From positions 160,725,089 to 160,789,088 of the forward strand of contig NC_039359.1 of NCBI RefSeq assembly GCF_003573695.1: DNA of 64,000 nucleotides. Direction: 5' to 3'. The translations under genes were made by a program, and so were the position numbers. Positions 1 to 12,099 of this stretch are shown piece by piece. A model generated the notes under the pieces. The model had not been told where the DNA came from. It worked only from the letters and a program-made list of their open reading frames with translations, and did no database searches. This stretch comes from Papaver somniferum. Taxonomy: Eukaryota > Streptophyta > Magnoliopsida > Ranunculales > Papaveraceae. Position 1 is the first letter of the stretch; each line of letters begins with the position of its first letter.

Positions 1-2099
1 CAGAAACAGAAACACAATTTACCAAAAAAAATATTATTGGGTTTTTTATGATCACCGAAATTGCAGGAAAATAAAACTGTGACCATTAGAATTTGAGATA
101 ATTACGCTTAACGGATAGATGTAAAAAACAATGGCGGAAAACAAAGAAAAGGAATCAAAATTATTGTGTTCCTTCTTTATTAAAATTAAATCATCAAAAA
201 GCCAAAAAAAAAAAATCTCTTTTCAGTGAATCACTGTTTAAGGATTTTGAGCTAACCCAAAATCAAGGCGAAAAATAAATTGTTAAAACGATTTGTAGTA
301 ATCTAAAAATGAAACAGAAATCGATTTATTTTTCTTCTTGTTTATCAGAATGAGAAAACAGAGGAACTAATTGAAGTTGAACTAAACAATGTGACATTAA
401 GAAATCAAAAGATCAAGAAGGAGCTTCCGAAAGCGACAGCATACCTTGATGTACAGGGAGGGAGATTCAGAAGGAACTAGAAGAAGAGCTTAATGAGACA
501 GACAGCAAGGCAGTCTATAGGAGAGAAGAAGAAGAAGAGAAGATGGGTGAAGTGGAAGAGATTTGAAACCAATTATTTCCATTTTATAGGTGCGTGTGTT
601 TCTTTCTCTCTATAATTAACAAATAGAAAGGTTCCCTTGTTATTTCCAACCCCACATATCGCTATATCTTACCTTATACTAACAACCTTTCTACGCTCGA
701 AAAAGAAGCAAATTATGCTATAAACCCAGGGCAATGTTTGAGGATACATGCTCCGGTAAAGCAAGGAAAGATCTTTTCTAACACTAAAATAAGCAAGACG
801 TTAAGCTCCTGTAAAGCTTTAAAGTTGCCCATGGTTTTAATGTTGGACAGTACATAGAGTAATCCAAAACAGGAAATAGCAACAGTCATACATGGAAGAA
901 AATTATTTTGAATGGTTACGTAAATAAGATCTATTAAGAAACTCAGAAAATGACGGGTCTCTCACAATGTCGTTCTTAGCCTTCTAATTATTCGTCAATT
1001 ACATGTTTTACCAACTCCTATTTTATGGAAATTGACGGCTATACATACTGAATTAACTGACAAAACTACCCCCTGTTCTTTTTACATTAACAAATAACTA
1101 ACTTTCAGTTCAAGTTAGATACTTAGCTCCTTTAAAATATGAGTTGGGTTAGTTTCAAACTTTTGTTTCTTCAGGTATTTGATATTTACCCCCTACTTTC
1201 TGTTCTGGGCACAAGTGAGTGGCAAAACCAGAAATCTGAACTGAGGGGGCTAAAAAAAATCAAATAAGATTTTGGTGGACTAAATGCTTGATATAAGGTG
1301 GCCTAACAACAAAATATGAGAGACAAAAATAAACGGTTTTTGCACGGGTTTAATATTTTTAGGAGGGCTAGAGTTAGGGTTAGTCACCCTTGGCTCAGCC
1401 AGTGAGGATAATTCTCCTTTGCAACAAATGGGAAGAAAAAAAAAACGTTCAAACTTTGCCGAACAAGGATACAATTGATGCTAAGGACGAGCTACATACA
1501 AATGGTCCATCAACCACTCACATTATTCGGTCACTTTGATACATTGATATGCGACTTATTCATTGAGAAATGCCCGGTACAACAACATCATCTAATTAGA
1601 GATGTGTTCATACAAAAAGGATGTGAGGTATTTTCGTTCTACAATCTATGTTATAAACTGCATTGTGCTAATTAGCTTAGACAACTAGGTGTTCAGATCT
1701 GTTGTGAAGTTTGAGTTCCAAGGCTATTAGTTGATGTTGAGAATCTCACATTCTTCATCTTTAGAAAATTGGAGAATCATATAATATCAACTACTAATGA
1801 GCCAATTTCTTTGAGTTTTCGTTTGTTAATATAGGGGGTAATTAATCAGCTATTAATGATGTTTTGCAATTAAATATCTCAGTACATTCATTTAGAGGAA
1901 TTCTCAGAAATTCATTTAGATCATGACATATCCTTTCTCTTTCTCAATTCTCTTCTTCCTCAACCCCGTTGATTTCTACAAAGAAAAAAAAAATAAGAAA
2001 AAGGAATTTAACAATAAAAAAAATGCAAAATAGAAATAGGAGGGGAACAAAAAGACAAAACCCCTTGATAAAAGAAGCATAAAGAAAAAATAAAAAGAA
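1..2099. other. AT-rich intergenic DNA, no supported gene
   Basis: No gene is recognised here. The sequence is AT-rich with many short homopolymers. One scrap could be an old exon: a T-rich tract ending in AG at 347-348 is followed by a frame from 349 to the stop at 478-480. That frame reads as a charged peptide of about 43 residues starting NEKTEELIEVELNN, without a clear start codon or relatives I can name. The 64-66 aa frames at 1280-1675 have no recognisable content. Confidence 0.5.
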
Positions 2100-3690
2100 T
2101 TAGAGAATCAAAAAATTACATTGACAAGCTCGTCCAAGCCATTTCATAAGATAATTATTTTCACGGGCTTTTAAGTAATTATCCTGTTTTGATTTAGTAT
2201 TTTTATTCTTTAAACCAGGCAAAACAGGTTGAATATCGTCTAACAGGGCAGAAAGAATATCTTCTACCACCATGTTCTCCAATATCTGCGACGATGAGAT
2301 TGTTGACTAATCATCATAATTGTTTTTCATTTGTATACGTGGCTAGACTACTACATATATTTTGTCAGTACTAGCTGTCGTGACTAACTTCTGAAAGGAG
2401 GTCCATTATATGTCTCTTACTCTTTGAGAATAAATCTTCCCAGAGAGTCCATTTCAAGAAAACATGATTCACATCATTAACACAACATTGCTACTAGGAC
2501 TAGTAGCAACACTTAGGCTTTCATTGGCAACTTTTTTTGCGATATCATTGATATTACAAATTCAAGTTCAGCACTACTTACCTTGAAGTTATCTCTTGCA
2601 TTTCTATGAGCATGCACATGATATGTCACGTTATTCATTAATTCACAAGGAACCAATGAGCTGGGATCTAATGAATGATCTTCAGTTGCAACATCTACAA
2701 CATTGGGGTCAGTCGGGTTACTCAAGCTGCGTGTCATGGAAGATCCTAGAACCGTAACATTTTTCTTCAAGGTAGTTGACTCAGGTTTTGCCACATAATA
2801 CATAAAAATTTTCTTTTTTTACATCTGCCTCTCGCCGCTTGCATTCTTTCAAAATGTGTCCAATTAATTTACAATAGGCGTAAAATGAAGGCAGTATTTC
2901 GTATATAAGTAGGCCACGAATTCAAAGCCATCTCTCTCAACTAAAATTTTATCATACGGTTTTTCCGGGAGACCGATTTCCACAAACTCTTGCAAAATGA
3001 CCATATGCTCGATTAATATCTGGAGCATTGTCATCCACCTTCGATGATGTTCCTAAAACACTTTCAATTTCGAATAAAGTTTTCTTATGTAAATATTCCA
3101 AGCTAATGCCGTATATACGAGTCCACACTTGAACTAGAGTTTGTCTTTTGGTTATCAGGACTAAAATCCTTAGTCCGGCGTTCTGAGTGCATCATACCAT
3201 GTTCCAAAGAGATTGAACCAAGAGAATGAATCACAATAGAATCAGCTGAATTGAGACGAAAGCAAAAATAGTCTTTCCCAAGAGAACATATTACCTAAGA
3301 TATGCTGGAAGGCCATACCGTAAGCAGCTTTTTGCTAATGTCTTCAAGGTGGAGAACCTAAGGAAGGGTTAAACGATAATTAGATTTTTATTATATTCAT
3401 CGACACGTCTGAGATATTCATCTTCAGTTATCTTGATTGTTAAAACCTTATTCTTCGCAATAGGTTTTGGCAATTGAGAAAGATAAATCTCTTGATTTTT
3501 CGAAACCAGATACCATATATGATATGAGATTGGTTCTTCCATAGGTTTTTGAAATATATAAGCAGGATTATTCATAATATTAGCAGTATTAATCATAAAC
3601 AGGGGATTCACATCATGATCGAGCAACATAACATCTCGATAATCAACATCAAAAGCCATTGAACCTAAAAAAATTTGGAGCATATTTTCT
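2100..3690 (-). pseudogene. Decayed LINE relic: ORF1 (DUF4283 and zinc knuckle) with a zf-RVT scrap
   Basis: This is the remains of a plant L1-type LINE, read on the minus strand. Around 3240-3180 the frames give EHGMM...TKDFSP, and around 3150-3000 VWTRIYGISLEYLHKKTLFE followed by a cluster ending RAYGHFARV. This matches the DUF4283 region of plant LINE ORF1. At about 2870-2820 a knuckle reads YCKLIGHILKEC, so the GH and last C of CCHC remain while the first cysteine position is Y. The residues after it continue in another frame (2803-2513, Ser/Thr-rich). At 2500-2420 a piece reading QCCVNDVNHVFLKW resembles the zf-RVT domain from the far end of ORF2, so the relic may be internally deleted. 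Frameshifts and stops break every domain. The peptide at 3683-3369 is unassigned and could be the ORF1 N-terminus. Confidence 0.7.
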
Positions 3691-5960
3691 CTCTCGTCCC
3701 CTGCTCATGTCGGTTTGTTTTCTATAATAAATTAAGTCAAGAATTCAAAGTTAATTGGAAAACAATCATTATATGTATGTGTTGTTTTTCAGTGTAAAAT
3801 GGCATAGAAAAACTATTTACATTATCGAACCCGTTCCGCTTTAATTTTCATAGATTTTTTCATTATTGCATCTATTTCGTCGTCCCATCAAGGGTCATAA
3901 TCTAGTTAGAGATCAATTGCTCTCATATATAGTTGGTCAATGTTTCAGGCACCTTAACTATTGAAATTCGAAAAATATAAAAAGTTGGGAGCTTTTCCAA
4001 TGAATACCGCTAGTCTCTTCATTTTCCTCTCTCCAAAAGAAAAAAAAAACTAGACTCTATCAACCTCTTGCTTATATTTGGTTCTTTATGACCAGATCTG
4101 AGCAAGATTAATTTTTTATTTTTAAGTTCCAGTCAATAGTTAATCAAATAATATCTTTCGACATATTCCTTCGCTAATTGGTGCGATTTTTCTTCACAAT
4201 TTATGACGGTTGTCTCTTCGCTTTGAGTACGATTTTTTCAAATCCAAATGGATGGATATTGGATTTATACTCTCGAATAAAAACATCGACTATTTAACAC
4301 GATATTGCTTTGAATTTATTCCCAATTCAAGAGATTTAGGGCATCTTGGTTTGTCTGGATATACAAGAATACTCATTTCTTTCAGGAGCATCTCTTATTA
4401 AAAAAAACGGATTAAATATTCGGAGTTGGTTCAGTATAATACCTTCATTCTTCTCTACTACATAGAAAAAAACTGGGTATCTTTACGGTTTATGGCTATT
4501 TCTCTTTGCGATTTACATATAATTGATATCTTTATTTGTATTAGGGTTTTAATTATCTTTTATTTTAATACTTTTGTTATTCTTGTAAGTGATCATGTAA
4601 TCACTATTTTGATGTGAATAAATTGAAATATGCTGATTGACAAAAAAAAAAGAGAAGAATGCGTACCTCAATACATAATATATGCAATTATACTTCGATT
4701 TTATTAGCGAGGAAGAAGTCAAGAAGGATATTTAATGTCAAGCATTTAAGAATGATCAAAAAATAGATGCTCTTTAAGTTAATGCCAGGTCAGTAGTTCC
4801 CATGAGTTGTGGCAACGACGAAGGTTTTCAAAGCTGATTTGGTCTGTTTCGAGACCTTTTTTTCTTTTCTTTTTGATATGATCAGCGCTTGAAACTCTAA
4901 CTTATAACTTGAAAATTTAACCCCTGACTAACTGAGCTATTCCATGTTGATTTCGGTTGTAAAACTTACCCGGTCGTTGTATTATGGATCTATCCGTACA
5001 TAATTTCATTTCATATCATCCATAATTCCATTCCGTATAGCATATGTAGAGTCTTCATTTTCTCAAACTCCTCTCTTCTCTCTCTAAAGAACAAAAAAAC
5101 AACGTTTTTTCTCCATAATTCAGTCCTCCTAAAATATCTTAGATCTTAATCCAAATATGTCATATTTGATCTGAAATCTTCATATCTTTGGCAGATTTGG
5201 TATAAATATTACTATGTATTAGTATTAAATAAAAAAATCACTTTTTTTTAGTGATTTTAGGGTTTGTAAATAATGTTTTTATTCTATTTTCAATTGATTG
5301 CATCCCTTCTAATGGCTTCCATGTGCTAATTAGATGTTTCCTATAACCTTAAGGGCACTTCGTATGATTGTTATAATCTTATCAAATGTAACATCGCTGG
5401 CGATTTTTCGGAAGTGGTCATGGTTTTACATTTCTTTGAAGATCAATTTCTACAAAAAATTGTGTAAATGAAGAAACGGGCAAATTACTCCCCTTTGGGA
5501 CGTTATACTCTCATTGATCGAAGAAGACAAATCTCAATGGTAGAATTTTATTTCTAAAGCCATTTTTCAAATATCAATTTCCTCTGTGAAACAAGATATA
5601 TGTAATTTTTTATTATTCTCATCTTTGATGTATTTGGTAATCATGTATTCAATTTTATAATATTAATGAAATCAAGATGTTTCCTTCAAAAAAAAAATTT
5701 GAGGAAAAATCAAACTTCAAACTATCTTATGCATGGTTTTTGGCATTATGTGTTTTTGTGGCAGCAATAAATCTTTTTTTTTCTTTTTTTTTTTCCTTTG
5801 TGGTTTGCCTCCGAAATCATGTTGTAGTTTGTTTGATCATTATGTGTCGTTTCTTTGTGCATGCGGCGCGATTGTGTGATCTCGAGTCCTCGACAAAGTA
5901 CAGAGCGTTTAATTATCATACTTTTCTTTTCGATTCAATTCCTCCGTAAACGTTTGTGTA
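3691..5960. other. AT-rich DNA with two probable LINE-type poly(A) ends
   Basis: No gene is recognised. Two stretches look like 3' ends of plus-strand LINE copies. One is a TGTGAATAAATTGAAATATG context running into a 10-A tract at 4642-4651. The other is an ATTAATGAAATCAAGATG context running into a 10-A tract at 5688-5697. Upstream frames (4210-4617) are hydrophobic, low-information translations that fit 3'UTR or decayed sequence. No reverse transcriptase motif was found before either tail, so the assignment rests on the tails alone. Confidence 0.3.
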
Positions 5961-5973
5961 AATATACCCGGGT
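5961..5973. repeat. Target-site duplication, left copy (13 bp)
   Basis: AATATACCCGGGT is repeated exactly at 7900-7912. The two copies bracket the LINE at 5974-7899, and the bases outside them do not match. Confidence 0.9.
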
Positions 5974-7899
5974 ATTTTTTTTTTTGATCGGTAAAGAAAG
6001 GAGGTTATTGATCAAAAAATAGAGGGTATACCACCCTAACAAGAGATACAAAAAATAAAAGCAAAAAGAAGTTGATAACAGACTATCAACTTAGTGAGGA
6101 TCAAAATAGATTGTACACCAGTTCCTAAGAATAGCTGAAGAATCAACATTTTCAAACTCTGAGAAAGCTAAAGCCCAAGTGAAAAGACAGTATATGGCTT
6201 TACTAATAACAGCTCTCACAGTGCTTGTTGTATCTGTGAAAATTCTCTCATTCCTTTCTTTCCATATGCTTCACAAGATAGCAGCTGGAACTAAGTCCAT
6301 ATGCTGGTACTGACCTTGTTATACTGCAATAAGCCCCAAGCATACAAAAGAGAAGTAATATCATTTGGTATAGTAAAAAAAGCAGTTCATCTTGTTCATA
6401 AACTCTTCCCAAACTTGTCTTGCAAAAGGACAATGCAGCAAAAGATGAGAACTAGTTTCTACTTCATTGCAGAATAAGCAATTGTCTGGAACTTCTATTC
6501 CTCTTCTTCTGATTAGGTCTCTAGTAGGTAGTCTGTTGTAAGAAAGTAACCAAAGAAAGAAGCCAATCTTTGGTGGGCATTCAGTTTCCAAATAAGAGAG
6601 AAAATGTTACCAGTTGGAAGTGAATCATCCTCCAAGGTCAAGCTGTCATAAAGAGAACTGACAGAAAAGAACTTATCTTTAGTGTGAGTCCATTGTAATT
6701 CATCAGGCTTCTCCATAGTGAAACTGAAACTGTTCAAATCAGAAGAAAGAAGAGCATATTTTATTCTTGCAGCAGAGTTAAGTCTAGTGGGAGTATGCAG
6801 ATTCCAAACAACTGAGTTTCCAACAATAGTGCCCAAGCTTGCAACAGAAGAATGTTTTTCTCTAGACTGAGCATAAAGATTAGGGTAGCAAACCTTTATA
6901 GGAGTTTCATAGATCCAATTGTCATCCCAAAACCTGCAAAGAACACCATTAGTGACTTTAAATCTGACATGTTTCATAAATTTTGCATTGTGTATCATGA
7001 TAGACCTCCAAACTGATCTCCCATAAGTGCAGGTGGGAAGTTTTGGTGTCCAAATATTTCACCAGGGCCATATTTTTCTTCAACAATAGACTTCCAAAGA
7101 GCATCTTCTTCAACTGCATATCTCCAACACCACTTTGTAAGTAATGCTTCATTCACTTCTTCAAATTATTAATGCCAAGACCACCTTGTTTTTTCTTTCT
7201 ACTAAGAGTCAGCCATTTCACCAAGTGAATTTTCCTCTTTCCTTTGTTATCATGCCACAAAAAATCCCTCAAATTTCATATAAAGACATATAATAGATTG
7301 GCAAACTAGCAAGAACACTGTTGATTAACTGAATTTTTCCAGCTCTAGAAAGTACGGGCTTTTTCCAACCAGCTAGTTTTTTGATGAATTTCTCAATAAT
7401 CTTGTCTCATTTCAAAACTCCACCACATTTATCTCCCAAAGGAAGACCTAAATAAGTAGTAGGAAGACAACCACTATAACAGCCCAGAATGCAAGAAAAA
7501 AATGCTTAAATCACCTTCAAAACTAACACCATAAATCTGACTTTTGGCAAAATTTATCTTCAAACCAGTTAAGAGCTCAAAAAAAAGAAGAATTAATCTA
7601 AGATTTCTTACTTGTTGAACATCAACATCAAGGAAAATAAGAGTATCATCTGCAAATTACAGGTGACTAATCTTCATGCCATCAATCTTTACTTGAAAGC
7701 CAGGAATAATACCCTGTTCTTGAGCCTTTTTAATCATGAAAGTAAGAGCTTCACCAACTAGCAAAAATAAAAAGGATGAAATGGGATCACCTTGCCTGAT
7801 TCCCTTTTTGCTAGTGAAATAATCATTAACACTACCATTTATAAGAACTGAGAATTTAACATACTCCACACAACATCTAATCCATTTTGTCTCCCAGTT
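5974..7899 (-). mobile_element. 5'-truncated LINE (L1-type) insertion with poly(A) tail
   Basis: This is a non-LTR retrotransposon copy on the minus strand. Its 3' end carries an 11-A tail (T run at 5975-5985). The 5' end is cut inside the reverse transcriptase domain at 7899, the usual result of incomplete target-primed reverse transcription. The whole unit lies between perfect 13-bp direct repeats. About 117 bp of 3'UTR separate the ORF2 stop (6091-6093) from the tail. An apparent methionine start upstream (MKCQARPGY) lies in flanking DNA and is not part of the element. Confidence 0.92.
6091..7899 (-). pseudogene. LINE ORF2 fragment: C-terminal half of RT plus zf-RVT
   Basis: This encodes the later part of a LINE reverse transcriptase, which would copy element RNA at a nicked chromosomal target. 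Motifs run in order. NWETKWIRCC...FSVLING and KKGIRQGDPIS (about 7890-7790) are the mid-RT blocks. The catalytic FADDTLIF follows at about 7655-7630, preceded by an in-frame TAA where a glutamine codon would fit. The connection region reads FRVTNG...CRFWDDNW-like sequence (about 6960-6900), and zf-RVT reads CLFCNEVETSSHLLLHCPF (about 6490-6430). The C-terminus has IWKERNERIF (about 6260-6230) and ends FDPH-stop. Several frameshifts separate the blocks. The endonuclease and first RT motifs are absent because of the 5' truncation. It is inactive. Confidence 0.88.
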
Positions 7900-7912
7900 A
7901 ATATACCCGGGT
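7900..7912. repeat. Target-site duplication, right copy (13 bp)
   Basis: Exact copy of 5961-5973, directly abutting the truncated 5' end of the LINE. Confidence 0.9.
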
Positions 7913-7973
7913 CTTGCCTGACATTTCATGAATAGGAACTAAAATAGTATTGCTCCACGAACCCTCTAACAAA

Positions 7974-8129
7974 ATGAGACGTGATGCAGTGCAATTGGAA
8001 ACGATAAGACCTGCAGGACTAAATCCGACCTTGACTTTCACATATCATGATCAGGTACCACCGACGTTTCATGGTCGTGGGTTAGATATTCCTATCCTGA
8101 AAGGATCTGGTATCGCAAGGATAATGTAA
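7974..8129 (+). other. Small ORF of 51 codons, unrecognised
   Basis: An ATG at 7974 opens a 51-residue frame ending at 8127-8129. It contains TFTYHDQVPPTFHGRGLDIP, a composition that looks more protein-like than the surrounding AT-rich DNA. The H..VPP..HGRGL pattern faintly recalls GNAT-type acetyltransferase fragments, but this is too weak to name. It lies just outside the LINE insertion and could be a remnant exon of a host gene. Confidence 0.2.
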
Positions 8130-8445
8130 AATTAGTAGCATAGAAGTCTTGATAACGTTACCATTGTACTAAACTACTAACTGTTCATTCTAAATACATA
8201 AATTCAAATGTTAATACTATTGAATAAGGCCGACACTTAGCCTATGCAATCAAAATTGTTAAACAAAACGAAAATGAAAGTAAGATAAAAGTATAAAACA
8301 GTTGTAATATGCTTGGACAGGCCTGCACGGCAGCACGGGAGGCATGCAAATGTATCAAAAGTGCAATGATCAAGCGGAATTGGACACTTCTCGACTCCAT
8401 GATTCGAATTTGGATGAATTCACCAAATTGACTCTCTCCATTGGA

Positions 8446-8493
8446 CAATCATGACTTATAAAATTTGAACAATCATGACTTATAAAATTTGAA
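8446..8493. repeat. Perfect 24-bp tandem duplication
   Basis: Two adjacent exact copies (8446-8469 and 8470-8493) begin CAATCATGACTTATAAAATT. A related AT-rich unit continues rightward and is interrupted by the MITE at 8512. Confidence 0.85.
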
Positions 8494-8511
8494 TTATCTG
8501 ACCGGCCCTAA

Positions 8512-8905
8512 GAGCTTCTCCGATGATGAGTGTGGATGTTTTCTATGTGGCATCACTTTTAAGACATTTTTTAGGTATAAAATCCTAAATATTAGGAAAA
8601 AATAAATTTTATCTCCAACCCAGAAAGTGTTGTATCCTTCTTTTACTTATTTGTAGGTATATAATTGGTTAAAATTATTTCCATTTTTGTTTTAAATAAT
8701 TTTTATTAATAAAAGTGTGACTAGGATGGGAAGACATCCTCTAAGTGAATGTCTAAAACTAGAGGTTCACCTAGAGGATGTCTAAATTTTTTTTTGCCAC
8801 ATCATCCTCACATCAATGAGTTGGAGAATATTTTTTATAAAAATGGTTATCTATCCTATGTGGACGAAGACTTTTTTCTTCACACACATTCCATTGGAGA
8901 AGCTC
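8512..8905. mobile_element. Tourist-like (PIF/Harbinger) MITE, 394 bp
   Basis: The terminal inverted repeats start GAGCTTCTCC and end GGAGAAGCTC, with further imperfect complementarity inward. The element is flanked by the 3-bp duplication TAA (8509-8511 and 8906-8908), the signature of PIF/Harbinger insertions. It has no coding capacity. Removing it restores an approximate tandem repeat: the unit at 8482-8511 continues past the element and repeats at 8925-8955 with the same GAATTAT-TGACCG core. This independently supports the boundaries. Confidence 0.75.
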
Positions 8906-8955
8906 TAAGATATGTGATATATCTATAAAATCGGAATTATTTGACCGACCGTAAG

Positions 8956-10250
8956 ATATCTACAAAATCCGAGTTAAAGGATTTAATATGTTATCATCCA
9001 GTATAACTGACCAGATGGTTTCTTTTGTGTGAAGAGGTTGGGTGATTCTAAACAAACCGTGTAAACAGACCACACCAAAATCGTATCTCAATTTTTGTTT
9101 CACAAATTTTTGGTGTGGTCCCGGTGGGCCCCGTGGAGGACAACATGAGGTCCCAATTTTTTGGGCTTTGTTGTGTCTAGGGGTCTCCGATCAATCACAC
9201 GGTTCGTTCAGAATTTTTGGAAGAAGTTTAGTATGGGATGGTACACCACACGAACAAAAGCTGAAAAATGAAAATGATTTTAGACCGCTTTCACCTATGA
9301 GACCAAGTGCAATAGGATAAGAATTGTCACCAGAACGGAAAGAGTTTAATCAAATTAGGTGCTACTACATACTATAGGTAATTGAGAAGTTCGCTTTCAC
9401 CCAAGCTCATTGATACACTTACTCAAGTGAAGGAGTGATGGAGGCAGATTTATGGAAACTAAATCTATTATTTTATTTTATTTTGAAGCATGCATATAAT
9501 GTAGAAGACAACTAAATTGTTATTATACGTGGGAATGTGATTCCCATAGAGTCGCTCAGAACACTTTGACTAACAAATGCCGGATGTGTCTGGTCCCAAA
9601 TTGATGTCGAGAGGTTTCCTGTTTGGCTGCAAAGTTTGCTAATCCATCTGTTGCTTGGTTTCCTTCTCTATAATTATGTTGAATAACACAACATGGTTCT
9701 ATTATTATTTATATTTTATTAATGATAACTTTAGTAGAAAAATATAATTAAAATTTGAATTTATTTATTAGGGTAATTTTAGAAGCTAGAAGTTTATTTT
9801 GAGAGTTTTAATAATTTAGGAAAGTTGACTAGAGGAAGTAGATACCTTAGGAAACAACTTTTTGATATATCTGTTAAGTTTAGGAACACGCAATTGGGGA
9901 TATATAAACTAATTAGGGGATATAGGAACAAAACAAAAACATGATTTAAATAGTTAACTAAGGTCACCCCCTATCCGGGTAATTTATATAATTTCTAATC
10001 TACCTCTTATAATCATGTTTAGTGGTTAATTATAATTAGCCAAGTTAATAGATTAGTTTGATAATGATTAGCATAAATCATTATCATTGAATTTGTTGAT
10101 GCAACAACATTAAATCAGGATATTTATGATCACGAAGGTTTAGGTGAGGAACCAACCCAGAAAAGTAAACAAGCTGAAATCCAAGTGCTCCAACAACATT
10201 GAAATTTGATTTTTTTCATTGAATTCGTCATTTTCACGCCTGAAAAATCA
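8956..10250. other. Intergenic DNA, nothing recognised
   Basis: This stretch has no supported gene. A 92-codon frame at 9042-9320 crosses a GC-richer patch (GGTCCCGGTGGGCCCCGTGG) and has no domain signature. From 9480 onward the sequence is AT-rich and uninformative. Confidence 0.5.
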
Positions 10251-10323
10251 GTGCCGGCATGATAAAAGTATGAATACCATGCCGTCAGGGGGCATAGTAT
10301 TCATACTTTCACCATGCCGGTAC
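10251..10323. repeat. 73-bp near-perfect palindrome (hairpin)
   Basis: The left arm starts GTGCCGGCATGATAAAAGTA. The right arm is its reverse complement with about five mismatches, and the loop is only a few bases. It contains three copies of CATGCCG-type sequence. It could be a nested MITE remnant or a subterminal-repeat block of a larger DNA transposon. Confidence 0.8.
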
Positions 10324-10430
10324 AAAATATCCCCAATTTTCAATTTTTGTAGTCGAAATTTTAAATATAAAGAGTGCTCCTTTAGTACACTGCCGGCCCA
10401 GAAAATTCATTATCGAGCACACTAGTAGTA

Positions 10431-10470
10431 GTGTCGGCATGGTACATTGCTTAACTTTCTATGCCGACAC
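10431..10470. repeat. 40-bp palindrome with GTGTCGGCAT arms
   Basis: GTGTCGGCATGG at the left pairs with CTATGCCGACAC at the right around a 16-bp loop. It shares the CGGCATG core with the larger palindrome 110 bp upstream and with scattered single motifs up to about 11.03 kb. Confidence 0.75.
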
Positions 10471-11099
10471 ATTATGCAAATTTTCCAGATTTTTGATTTT
10501 TTTAGGAAATAATTCCGGCATAGAAGGTTAACCACCGAGCACGCAGGGAGTAAGCGCCAATAATATATGTACCTTCCCAACTTGTTATGAACTCTTTATG
10601 GCGTATGTATGGACAATCTAGACAACTATGTGAGCAAGGAAGTAAAGTATTATTGAAGAAGAAGAGCCAAAGATAAAATCCAACTCATTCAAATCCAAGA
10701 GTTCTTGATACCATATTGAAGAGAACGAGAACACGAAATGAACGCAAAAATAATGAGGTCATTCCGAGTTCAGACGAAGAAATTACAGGCAAAACAGCCG
10801 ACGCGAAGAAAAGTGATCTACAACACCAAAATCTCCACAGTAGGTACCATGTCGGAAGTTACACTATTTCAGACATATTTTCTGTATGTTTTTTTCCTCA
10901 AATCGGCACGGTACACTTGGGAATCGAGAATGCCGGCAAAAATAAGTTTTGGAACAAACTTTCTAAGATATTTTTATCCCAGGATGGTATTCAAACCAAA
11001 AACAATGGCGGCATAAGATATCGGCATGGTATTCATCAACCCTATCGCCAACTAAATCGGTACTTTAGTTTAAGGTGTTATTTGTTAAATTATAAAGTT

Positions 11100-11950
11100 T
11101 AGTTATAGATCACCCTGGCCCCCTATGTGACGAAAGATTGGACTTCATCTCTGGAAACCAAACCCTACTACTCCATCCACACCTTCTACACCAAATAACC
11201 TTCAAATTCCATCTACCCTACCACCCACTTCAACTCCTATAATTCCCAATAGGCGATGGCACACCAACAAGGATGCTACAATTGAATTTTCTCCCAAACT
11301 TCGCAATGCTCAAAGAAAGATTGTTTTGGACAACAACACCCCTGAACTTGATGGCTATGATATTTGTATTATCTTCAAAGCTGGTTTGAATTGGCCTCCT
11401 CGGGATATCATTCAAACTCAAAACCCTCAGGTTTTAGCTTGTCAGAAAAAACACAAAAATATCATCTCTCTTGGAAAAATCAAGGAGCATTCTGCTAAGA
11501 AAAAGGGTTTCATATCAAAGATGCTACTAGATTTCACAACATCATTTTTGAACCATCTGAAAGTATTGCTCCAAACATCTTCCCGAAAGTGTCTTTAGAA
11601 ATACCAAACCCTTTCCCTGAGCTCCCAACATTGGCTGAAAATTCATGCTAATCTAAATATTAAATACACTACTCAGAAGAAACAACTATGGGATAAGAAG
11701 AGATTGGAAAAGAAATCTTCAACTGATAAGCACAATGATGACCCATTACCATTTGAAGCTAAAAAAAAAGTCAGGCTCTGGACTCATGGAATTTTCACCA
11801 TCTCAGTAAAAAGCTAATGATTACCCACCAGGTTTTAGCCCAAAAGGTAATGATGATCTGGAGGAACAAAGACAGGATGACGTAAGCATGACTACTAGGA
11901 ACCTTGAAGGAAAAATCCTATCCGCACCCCTGAGGTAACATTATTCACTT
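11100..11950 (+). pseudogene. Probable 3' part of LINE ORF1, decayed
   Basis: A Pro/Ser/Thr-rich linker (about 11160-11250) is followed by a frame with RRWHTNKDATIEFSP and DGYDICIIFKAGLNWPPRD (about 11250-11400), then Lys-rich sequence to about 11595. A basic, proline-rich tail after the zinc knuckle is usual for plant LINE ORF1 proteins. The position just before a LINE endonuclease fits, but I see no DUF4283 block or knuckle here, so the assignment is contextual. Spacing to the endonuclease start is about 500 bp of stop-rich sequence. Confidence 0.4.
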
Positions 11951-12099
11951 TAAAATTTTCAAACAAAATATTATATTTTAATATAATCACAATTTCCTAA
12001 GAAGCTCATAGTAAACATACTACCACTAGCCATAGGCTCAGAACGAGAGGTTACATCATCATCATCTTCTCTTATCCTAGAATATCATATTTCTGGTAG

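Noticed and set aside
1360..1400. Telomere-like GGTTAGGGTTAG-type text
   Set aside because: Only one or two imperfect units (GAGTTAGGGTTAG) are present, not an array.
9042..9320. 92-codon ORF with GC-rich start
   Set aside because: No recognisable domain, no splice or promoter context; composition fits chance in a GC-rich patch.
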